NCBI RefSeq assembly: GCF_010093595.1
Contig: NW_022985447.1
Location: 997,922 to 1,061,921 of the forward strand
DNA from: Mytilinidion resinicola
Taxonomy: Eukaryota; Ascomycota; Dothideomycetes; Mytilinidiales; Mytilinidiaceae
Reading direction: 5' to 3'
Length of the DNA stretch: 64,000 bases
In this document: one piece after another, positions 55,311-64,000 of the stretch
Layout: every line of letters begins with the position of its first letter
Position numbering within the stretch: the first letter of the stretch is position 1
Position numbers and translations under genes: made by a program
The notes under the pieces: model-generated
The model's input: only the letters and a program-made list of their open reading frames with translations
Databases searched by the model: none
What the model was told of the DNA's origin: nothing

Positions 55311-57044
55311 ACCCAGCGAAAGACTCGGCCGGCCTCTCATGTGAAGCGAGTATTGCGATGGATTAGCTAGAACGAACGACTCCCGGGGCTCCCAGTCCCA
55401 CTTAGATCCCTCACACCATTATGGCTGCGATAGCGAGTATTTATCAATATACCACTTCACCATGGCTCGAGGTATGTAAATCGTTGTTTCCAGCGGTCTT
55501 TTAGCCATCTCTGCGGGTAGGCAGGGCGCTTCGGGGGAGCATGACAACAACTCCTAGGTGCCTCGTCGATAGTGCGTCTATCTTTCTGTGCACCTGTGCC
55601 ACTCTATCACGACCGCATTGGCAACGGACCTGAGCGGTGGCTTAAGATCGTGGGGTTTTGGACTTTTTGGATGCGTTCAGTTCATTCAACACCGTGCTTG
55701 AATGTACGAGGGTTCTGCTTTAGTTGGGCAATCTGTATCTGGTTAAAATAGCGGAGACTCAGTGCTGGCGGCTTGGAGGTCTTTCACTTACACTTATCTT
55801 ATTTCTTGTGTGCGTTCTTGGAGTTTTGTTAATTAGAACATATTTCTGGATTTCTGGTAGGTAACGGCAACCATTTTCCTGAGAGCTCTGTTGAAGTGAG
55901 CTCCTGTTTTCAATGTATTGCTGCATTTCAACTAGATCTGCCCCCCAATCACGGTGTTTGCACTGCCCTACTCGCCCACCCTCTCGGGTTCGCCCAACCC
56001 AATATTCACTCTTCCCAAGTTTTGACCCCTAATCATGACACAAACCAAGACTTTCTCCTGGAGAATTCACAAAAACTATCGTCGCCACTCAAACGCAGTC
56101 ACAAATCCTGTATATTGCCCACAAGTATCCGCACAATGCCATCCATATACTTCCATCCATCCCCCTTCTCCGTGTTACCTTATTTGATCCCTCGACTCTG
56201 TCACCAACAAGGACCTAGTGAATACAGAGCAATCCCCCTGTCGACTCACACCCCCTAGCCCCTTCACCTTACACAAGATCTCGCATAAACCCCTCGCTCT
56301 TTCGGATGTCTTCAAAAAACTTTTAGCGGATTCGCAGTCATCCATGTGGGTATATAGTTTTGAAAAAGGGAACAGCTAATGCCCTACCAACATTCCAAGG
56401 CTTGGAAGATATGGAGACTCGCTGGACTCAGGAGCTCTCATTCCGTCGCCGCGGAAGTTGTGATGTTGAGAGTCTGGTTCCCAGTTGGGCTTTCTCGAGA
56501 AAAGCTGGGAAAGCAGCCGTAAGATAAGAACTGAAAGAAAGAATTTCATTTTAGGCTCCGATTTGATGCCTCCGGCCTAAGGGCAGAAATGGTCCATCCG
56601 GCGTACACAGCGTTCAAGTTCGCTGCAGTGGAGTGCACGGTCTGGTTTGAAGTTGTTGTAATGGACGATAAGTTTAGCAAGAAGTAGACGAGCAAGGTTG
56701 TAAAGTGTTGGAGGTGTGATACCTAGTCAAACAAGCTTCTTGAACCCTTTAAAGCCTGTGATCCGGAGCGCTGATATTGTGCATCTTTCCCCGGCCCCTG
56801 CACCACGTCTCTACGTTTATTACCCGAAGAGAGAGGGGATGTCGGTGGAATAGAATGGAGTCCCGTGCTCACATGTTGGATAACGATTATATACGTTGTC
56901 TCAATGATCAAACGCAAAAGCGGAGTCTGGATTCCCTAGGATACAATGAAGCATACCGCGCTCCCGCCCTAAGGACACTATAATACAGCATTACGCCAAT
57001 CCATGCTTTTACCCTCTCCCAACGCACTTCCATGGATCAACCCC
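55311..57044. other. 1.7-kb gene-free stretch
   Basis: No supported ORF, repeat or RNA gene. It separates the 3' ends of the deaminase and PHB1; the length is unusual for a convergent spacer in this block. Confidence 0.45.
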
Positions 57045-57997
57045 TCATCTCAGTCCGAGCAAAAAGTTGCCTCCCGACTGTCCCTGGCCACCCGACGACC
57101 CCCCACCCGGCAGATACGACACATTCGGATTCCCCGCCAGCATCTGCGCAATATCCTTCTGCGTCTCAATCCGCCGAATCATAATCAACCCATCGCCACT
57201 CTTCGCGACCGCCTTCGAGATCGTATCCGCCGCCTCGGCCTCACCCTCCGCCCGGATAACATTCGCCTGGCGCTCCTGCTCGGCTTTCTCGACGATGAAG
57301 CGCGCGCGCTCGGCTTCTTGTTGTGCAATCTGCTTCTCCTCGACGGCGCGCGTGAACTCCTTGCCAAAGGTCATGTGCGTGATGGAGACGTCCTCAAGGG
57401 CGATGTTGAACTCGTTGGCGCGCTTGAGCAGGTCGGCGCGGATGCGGTTGCTGACGGCCTCGCGCTGGGTAATGAGCTCGGCGGCGTCGAACTGGGCGAC
57501 GATGGCCTTGAGAACTTCGTTGCCGATGGAGGGGAGGACGCGCTCGTCGTAGTCTTGGCCGAGGTTCTAGACGAGATATATTAATTCATGTTGCTGGTGT
57601 AGTATTTGTGCTCCGGAAGTGAAGCCAAAAGCGTTGGAAGGACAATCGGAGCACATGGAGGGGAACATTGTCATACCTGATAAATCTTGGGCAGCATCTT
57701 GACTTCCGGCCGATGTAGCACCCTGAGCGTCAAGCTCACCATCTGCAGATCCTTGCTGCCCGTCGTTGTGGAGATGTTGCGCGGCCGTGTCCGCACATCG
57801 TAGATGATGCTCTTTTGCAGCCACGGGATCAGGAAGTGTGTGCCCTCGTTCTTGATGTCTTCCTTGACACCTGATATCCGATCGAAGATGACGGCGCGGG
57901 TGCCGCCTTTGACGTCGTAGATGGAGGCCTGGATGAGGGAGAAGCCGACGGCGGTTGGGATGGCCCACTTGTAGATTTTGCCTAGGGCGTTCGCCAT
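57045..57997 (-). CDS. PHB1: prohibitin 1
   Basis: Prohibitins form ring complexes in the mitochondrial inner membrane that stabilise respiratory proteins and cristae. Two exons (57677-57997, 57045-57566; intron 57567-57676) encode 280 residues, the usual Phb1 length. The N-terminal anchor is [20 protein letters not shown]; the SPFH/PHB domain shows [40 protein letters not shown], and [20 protein letters not shown]. The C-terminal coiled coil includes [20 protein letters not shown]. The tail is Gly-rich ([13 protein letters not shown]). It is divergent from QCR8, another mitochondrial gene. Confidence 0.92.
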
Positions 57998-58254
57998 CTT
58001 GAGAGTCGAGAAGGAGGAGTGTGGGGGACGGAGAGGTGGCTTGAGTTGTGATGAGCTTTGGGAAAAGTCGACGGTTCATTACTGCTCTGTTTTCGGCAAG
58101 CTCAATGTCACGTGGTTTTTGCCCGACGTCGTTCTTGCTCTTGAGCTTCACCCGACGACTCCATCCTCCCGCATCTCGTCGCGACACCACACCACGCTCT
58201 CCGCCCTCTCCACTTATCCAATTCCCCAAACTTCATCCAAGAGAAACCGACAGC
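57998..58254. promoter_or_regulatory. shared divergent promoter, PHB1 / QCR8
   Basis: 257 bp between the start codons of two nuclear genes for mitochondrial inner-membrane proteins. Co-regulation is plausible but unproven; no motif identified. Confidence 0.5.
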
Positions 58255-58820
58255 ATGGGTGGCGGCGGTGAAAAGCTCCCCGGCCAGTAAGTGCGCCCGC
58301 AATCCCGCCCGCAACCACATCAAGGACTTCCAATCCACCACGCTATCTCCATCAGCCATTGCCTACCAGCACCTTCACTAACGTCTTCTCCGTACAGATA
58401 TATGGGATGGTGGGGCAGTCTAGGTACATCTCTCCGTTCCCAGCGCCCCGATCTCCAGTGTCATATCCGACAGCGACCGAACCCATACTCACACACCACC
58501 CTCTAGGCTCTCCCGCCCAAAAAGGCATTACCAGCTACGCCCTTTCTGCCAACCAGCAGCGCCCGCTTGCCGGCACCCTCCACACTGCTATCTTCAATAC
58601 CGCCCGTCGCACCCGCTACCAGATTCTGTACTGGGCGCCTCCGCTGATTGTCGCGTACTCGACCATGGTGTGGGCTATTGAGAGGTACGCGGGAGACATC
58701 CAGAACACCTGGTTCACAAAAGGAAACAAGAGAGGTGAATTATGCTAATTGTTGGATTACAGGAACGAGTACCTAAACTCCAAACCCGGCCGAGCGGAGT
58801 TTGCCGAATCCGAAGAATAG
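58255..58820 (+). CDS. QCR8: cytochrome bc1 complex subunit 8
   Basis: Subunit 8 (ubiquinone-binding protein QP-C) is a single-pass subunit of respiratory complex III. Four exons (58255-58286, 58398-58423, 58507-58684, 58763-58820; 294 nt) encode 97 residues. The second exon is only 26 nt. The product begins MGGGGEKLPGQYMGWWGSLG, then SPAQKGITSYALSANQQRPL, and the transmembrane part ILYWAPPLIVAYSTMVWAIE, ending NEYLNSKPGRAEF. This order and length match fungal Qcr8. No cleavable mitochondrial presequence is expected. Confidence 0.9.
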
Positions 58821-60324
58821 AGGCGTCGGAGCGATGAGGCAGCAAAGGGAGAAGACTATGATTGGAATCTTGGGAGGGTGCAGACAGTGTATATTACAGC
58901 GGAGTGCCAATAGACCGTTCTGTGTAACAATGACGAGACAATCGATTTCTGGCGTGATGAGCTAGCCATGCCTCGAGGTGATGCACATGGAACACCAGCA
59001 CCCTTGCAAAGAACCGAACCTAGAAAAACCTGCTAGAAGAGACGTATAATAAAAACAGATCAAAACCAGGCCACAACATCTAAATACCGAAGTACCGTAC
59101 CATCGTGACACATACCCGTGAGCCAGTCCGATGTCAGAGCCTTCGATTAAACAAGGAGAGAAAACGTCTGACTTCAGGACAGCTAGCAATAACATGCCTA
59201 AATCGAGTCTAAATCGCACGGACTGGCTCCTGTTAGCACATCTCGCGACATTCAAATCTTCCTCTAATCCTCGGTCTGATCTGGCTTGTTACGAATTGGA
59301 CATCGCCCTAGAGCCTTTAAATCAAACCACTTCACAAGCTAATATCGAGAGCACAAACAGGAGTTAGTCCGAACCCTTGACACTGTATGCAAAACGGCTC
59401 AACATACACCCTGATCCGAATCACCTGGCAATAACAGCTAGTTTGATATCCCAATGTACACCCAAGAAGTTTCCTTTCCCGTTCAGGGAACTGAGCTGTG
59501 GCTGTGCTGTGGTGAGCACATCCTGAGTCGAGACTGAACAGCTCGTTGGAATCCTAGTTTTGGGCCCTCTATTCGACAGGGGGGTTTGAGACTGGGGTCC
59601 TCACCCTGCCTTGGAAGGCCCATTTCTGGCCCCGTAGGCCTGCCAGGTTCTAGTTTTAAGGCCCAATTCTCGAGTAAACTTACCCTCCGATGGAAAATAG
59701 CCCAAGGCTGATCTGCGCCACTTTATCATCCACGCAAGGGTAAAGCTATGGGTAACTGATAGGTTCTGTTAGTTTAGTGTATAGGGCTCATGAAAGGGTG
59801 AGTTCTCTATTGATTTAACTACGGAAGAAAGGCAAAATATACTGAGAGAGACCCCCCTAAGTTTTCTAGGAAGTGTAATTATAGAGGAAATGGCATCGGT
59901 GATGTTGAGCCAATCAGGGCCTATACACTAAAATCCCATTCCTGATTGGATAAACTCATGAGACTACTTGGTCAACTACGAGACGGTGATTAGTTGTGGA
60001 ACTGATAGTTGTTCTTTCTGTGGAACAGTTATGATAGTAAATTTATAGTGCTAGGTTTTGCATTTGATCCAGAATAGAATAGTTGAAGCATTTGAAGGCA
60101 TACTGCAACAATCCCTAAAAAGCCTACCAGGTTGATCGAATGCGATCGCCAAACTTTACGTTACTAACAGTTCGCTCTCAGCCGTTAAGCTATATGACTA
60201 AGTATTTTGTCCAGCCGCCAAGATTGCAAAGAAGCGCACAGGAACTATTACCCAACTAAGTACGAAACTGAATAATTTCACCTTACGACAGAAGCAGCGC
60301 CAGAAACTAAGAAAACCGCCATGC
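58821..60324. other. 1.5-kb gene-free stretch
   Basis: No supported coding sequence. AT-leaning in the second half; possibly old repeat remnants. Confidence 0.4.
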
Positions 60325-61662
60325 TTACATGATGACACACCACCCTTTGCCCGATGATTCTGAGCCATTGGGGGTATCATCCGGAAACCCGTCTTCAAGG
60401 TCTGAATCAAAGAATACGGAATCAAAGTTGCGGTCGTTTGAAGAAAAGGAGTATTCTCCTCCATCTGGATTCCGCATGTAAGCACCGAAGAGCGTACCGG
60501 CAAGGACCGCGAGTTCCCTCGCCCAGAATCTCAAGTTCTTTTTGTCGAACCAAGAATCTTCCTTTGTTTCTCTCCACTTGTCGCCGTCAGTGTTGGTTCC
60601 GCTGTTTCGTTCCGAATTGGGGACATCCGCCGAGTCCGGGGTCGACGAGGGTGAAGTCGTACTGTTCGGAGTCGCTGCTGGCGTCGTCAGAAACTAAGTA
60701 ACATGCTGGTCATTGCGATGGGAGCTTACTAGAAGCTGCAGGGGCTGTGCCTCGAAGGACCCCAGCAGCCGTGGTTTGCATAACATCGATCTTGGCATGC
60801 AGTTCCGTCATGACCTGCATCTCAATCGTCGGCGCATCGCGGTACCGACTAGCAATCATGGCGATTGCTTCCTGATGGCGCTCTTTTGCTTGATCTTGTA
60901 TGTCAAGTAGGTCGACGACCGTTAATTTACCCTCAGACTTCTTCAGCTTAACGCCGTGATGGTATACGCGTGCGCCTGAAAGACCTTGTCCTGGATTCAG
61001 AAGCCGGTCCCAATGCCCCTCCCACTCTGGCACCGTGTCGGCAGCTCGATCCATTGCGGCTCTCTTCGACACATAGTCCCAATGTGTGGTGACAATCGTG
61101 ATGTTTTGGAAGAAGGCTGGCCCGCAGAGACTCTCCAAGAACTGGTGCATCTTGATATGGATCGGCCCGAGGCGTCCTGCCTCGAGATTGGTGACATACA
61201 GAACGCCGACGTAGTTAACGAAGGGCTGAAGGGTGGCAAGCCCGGTCATCATATCGCGGAATATGTCGAGATCTGGGTCTGTGGTGTTGAAGCCGGGGGT
61301 GTCAACGAGGATGTATGGCTGGCTGTCGATGATGGTGGAGTAGTAGCCTGGTGCTTTGGTGCCTTCAAGAATATTTAGTCAATGGAGTGATCAATGGAGT
61401 AAATTTCAGAAGATCTTACATGGAGCCAACCCCTTGCTGACCGGCACGTCTTCGCTTGTGACTGACCTGACGAACGAGGACTTGCCAACACCACCCAGGC
61501 CGGTGACAATGATAGCGTTTACTCGAAAGGGGAATCTTAGAATCAGTGATCAGCAACCTGTAGTATTGTTTAAAGGCAAACTTACGCCTTTCGGAGGAGC
61601 CGGACACCTGTTTGGCTAATGGCATAATTCGCTGAACGGAGACGTTCGGTCCTCCGTTCCAT
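60325..61662 (-). CDS. AIG1/GIMAP-like GTPase with C-terminal CaaX box
   Basis: Four exons (61586-61662, 61420-61535, 60730-61362, 60325-60677; 1,179 nt) encode 392 residues. The start at 61662 gives GVRLLRKAFPFRVNAIIVTG in frame across intron 1; the more upstream ATG at 61745 would hit a stop after that intron. G1 is GLGGVGKS (residues 38-45), G3 is DTPGF (85-89), and the G4 position is TTHWD (156-160), the TTxWD form of fungal AIG1-like G domains. FLESLCGPAFFQNITIVTTH fits that family. A helical region with ERHQEAIAMIASRYRDAP follows, then a Ser/Thr/Asn-rich linker. The last four residues are CVIM, a canonical CaaX farnesylation signal, preceded by an acidic tail (SDLEDGFPDD). Membrane attachment by a prenyl group is therefore predicted. 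The pathway is unknown. Confidence 0.82.
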
Positions 61663-62490
61663 GCCAATTTATCCCATGAATCATTCCCAACTGACGCGGA
61701 TTTCTGGTCATCGCGACTGGGTTTGTCCTGAACATGCTCGGACATGTTGATCAAGTGATGATGCTTTCAACGTTGATGGGAATAGGTTCGATAATACCGA
61801 TGTTGGATAGCTTGAATGGTGAAGAAACTGGGAGTTAACTGGCTGAGATGGTTTGTTCGACCATTTATATTAACCTTCCTAGACGCCTAGCACAATTACG
61901 GCGTGGAACAAGCGCCCAGACATTTGGAGAGTAGGCTACGATGAGGCGGTGCTCAACGTAGCCCTCCAATCAAGTACTTCAAAAATCTGCTGGGTGTTTG
62001 GGCATGCTTTCAGTGGATAAATAAGCAAAATGTGAAAGAGTGCTTCGTTGCGAATCATTTTAGCCAAGACTCGCGATCGGTGACGGATGAGGCAGAAAGG
62101 CAATGGAGTTTCTCCAGGTTTGGTGCGGCACAGCACTGCACTGAAAACGTGGAATGGTACAGCCCCTTGGTGTTATGCAACACCAACAGTATCACCGCTG
62201 TAGCCTATACACCGCCTCATCGCTCAAGCAAAACTCGGTACCACTATCCCCGCCACCCTCTCCGCCATCCTCAGCGCACAGCGGCGCGGGGCCACGTGAA
62301 CAGCAGGGGTCGGAAGGTGTGCACATTGGAGTGGTATCCCCCTTTACGTCGAGTTTGGTTCTATGTTATCGATAAGGCTGCGGCCAATCAGAGGCTCTCG
62401 TTCAACCTTACATTTCGGCGCCGTGATGAAAACTACACAACGTTGAGGTTATTCAAATTCGTGATTTCTATGCATATATCGATATTATAG
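61663..62490. other. spacer between the GTPase and the piggyBac relic
   Basis: Contains the GTPase promoter region and probably one end of the piggyBac element, which I could not place. Several short frames, none supported. Confidence 0.4.
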
Positions 62491-64000
62491 CTAGTCCTTG
62501 GTGTTGAGCCTTGCCAAGTGCTCACTCCAGCACGTTCCTCTCGTGCAAAACGGAATTCTACAGACTGTACAGCCCTATAAGGTTTGTGGTGGCCTTGTAC
62601 GGCGCTTCCAGCTGTCAGAGTCCTCCTGTTTTTTCATTGTAGAGTTAACAGATAGATCTGCAAGAGGCTTACAAGTAGCTCGGTGTTGTATAATAGACGA
62701 GCGCTTAGCCTTAAGACAGGCGGAACAGAACACCTGTTTCCGCTATAAACGCTTATATTAATACTCCTTAACCGGCCTCTATATAATATCTTTTATAGCC
62801 TTCCTCCTCTCTATAGTATTTAGCTGCGTAACTTAAACAGAGGCCTTAAAGAGGGCATCTCGGAGGTCGCAACGGTACTGCTTGTAGCTCCGCTTATGCA
62901 ATGCCTGTTTACCAGGCCCGGGCTTATAGGAAGAGAGGAGGAAGGTGTTGTTAACAGTTATATCTAATAAGAAATAGAATAATAGCTTCCAGGTCTTCCT
63001 ATGGACACGGATTATATTATAATTGCCGCGGTACTAGTCTACACGGTTAATACCGCTTATCTAGTAGTTATACTTATTAATAAGGTCGGGGACAGGTAGC
63101 TAAGTTCTAGGGGTGTTCCCAAACATTTTAACAGTCTGCGTGTAGCCTATAGCTGTTATAGCAGGCCGCTTATAGTTCTTCTGGAAAGAGGATTAACCTG
63201 GCAATATATAATATTAGCAGCTCTATAGTATAGTATTAAGGCTTAAAATAGCAGGATAGCTTACTATTATAGATAGTAGATATAAATAAAACAACTATAG
63301 CGTCCTTCTAAGCAAATATTATTACCTGGCTACTTTTAAATATCTCTGCATATAGCGTACCCTATATAATTTAAGCTATATATAATAGTTTAAGGTCTAT
63401 TAGTAATTAAGCAAACAGCTCTATAAAACCCTTTTTTTTACCCTTTATTTTCTATTATATAGCCTATATAGCCTCTATATTCTCCTCTATAACCTTTTTA
63501 ATATCTATAGCTCTATTACCTAGCTCCTTTTACTATATTTATATTATCCTAACTATACCTGCTACCCTAATTCCTAGTTTATAGAGCTGCTTAAATAGCT
63601 TTACAGAGCTAAAGAAATTATTAAGCTAAACTATATACTTATAAAAGGGGTAGAGGCGCTTATTAGTTATAGAATAGCGCTGCGTAAAAAGGTTAAGTAT
63701 AATAGCTTAAGTTTTTATAAAGCCCTTATTAAGGAATAATTTATCCAGGTTAACAGGGCCTTTCTTATTGCCCTTAGCATGCTATAGCTAATCTAGAATA
63801 TAGCCTTAATTAGCTAGAACCTAAATTTTAAAGCCCTCTAGCGTTGGTTTTAACAGTATATTAATAATCTTAGGCGCCCTGCCTATTATTATTAGGTTCT
63901 ATTAAGCCGATTTAGCTCCCGTTAGGGTCTATGCGGCAGTGCTATCTAGGTTTTATTTACAAGGGGAAACCGTTCGCTCTATAGCGGTCGGGTGAAAACC
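62491..64000 (-). mobile_element. piggyBac-type transposase relic (runs off the window)
   Basis: Translating the minus strand across stop codons gives piggyBac (DDE_Tnp_1_7) landmarks in order: KPTLEGFKI, VLAN, GYILD, HAKGNKKGPVNLDK, LNNFFSSVKLF, LGIRVAG, TVKMFGNTPRT, NRVD, RKTWKLLFYFLLDITVNNTF, KQALHKRSYKQYRCDLRDAL. The C-terminal Cys-rich end reads VFCSACLKAKRSS, RRTRPPQTL, CTVCRIPFCTRGTCWSEHL and stops at 62491-62493. Many TAG/TAA codons stand where the family has Trp or Gln, and 63180-63730 is extremely TA-rich, both typical of RIP. The N-terminal part lies beyond 64000. Confidence 0.8.

Noticed and set aside
60587..60693. Alternative 36-nt last intron of the GTPase, ending the protein at 60587
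   Set aside because: 36 nt is below the usual minimum, and the 52-nt intron has a CTGAC branch site and opens the frame with the CaaX end.
61586..61745. Upstream ATG at 61745 as start of the AIG1-like GTPase
   Set aside because: Its frame meets a stop just after intron 1; the ATG at 61662 gives a frame continuous with the P-loop.
1..64000. tRNA and rRNA genes
   Set aside because: I looked for cloverleaf-like A and B box patterns and rRNA-like blocks by eye and found none that I could support; a dedicated scan could still find one.

Overview
The window is genomic DNA of a filamentous ascomycete (Pezizomycotina). The genes carry short GT-AG introns (mostly 47-155 nt) with CTAAC/CTGAC-like branch sites. 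HET-domain, amidoligase and kinase-like genes typical of this group are present, and AT-rich, TA-rich transposon relics carry the C-to-T decay expected of repeat-induced point mutation (RIP). I cannot name the species; a Leotiomycetes-like genome is only a guess. One assembly gap of 940 N lies at 41626-42565.

Layout. 0-2 kb: an eight-exon D-amino-acid oxidase. 2-13 kb: mostly accessory sequence, with a HET relic, an intact multi-pass membrane protein, a kinase-like relic, an amidoligase relic and a GPI-type surface protein relic. 13-23 kb: a core block with a DUF1308/UPF0415 protein, SRP21 (SRP9 homologue), a 1,579-residue protein joining ubiquitin-like, RS-rich and CorA-like membrane parts, and an F-box protein. 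23-33 kb: gene-poor, with two more HET relics, a decayed RRM-RhoGAP fusion and a tiny Cys-rich protein. 33.4-40.1 kb: a complete 2,081-residue SF1 helicase with NFX1 zinc fingers (ZNFX1/Hrr1/SAD-3 type). 40.3-42.7 kb: a RIP-damaged pogo/Fot/Tan1-type transposase tail next to an element with 93-bp perfect inverted repeats; it abuts a gene that has lost its 5' part. 43-53 kb: an F-box-like ORF, a small membrane protein, the divergent pair PEX4/RRP46, and a membrane protein. 53-62 kb: an ADGF-type adenosine deaminase, the divergent pair PHB1/QCR8, and an AIG1-like GTPase ending in a CaaX box. 62.5-64 kb: a piggyBac transposase relic running off the end.

How the genes relate. The intact genes are unlinked housekeeping functions (RNA exosome, SRP, peroxisome import, mitochondria, purine salvage), not a metabolic cluster. 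The strongest cross-cutting signal is that nearly every premature stop in the accessory genes is one C:G-to-T:A transition away from a family-consensus sense codon, so RIP-like mutation appears to have silenced non-self-recognition and other accessory genes as well as transposons. The best leads for new biology are the ubiquitin-like/RS/CorA protein, the prenylation-signal AIG1-like GTPase and the RRM-RhoGAP fusion. Exon boundaries were worked out by hand from reading frame, splice signals and family resemblance; the exon sums of all spliced intact models are divisible by three.
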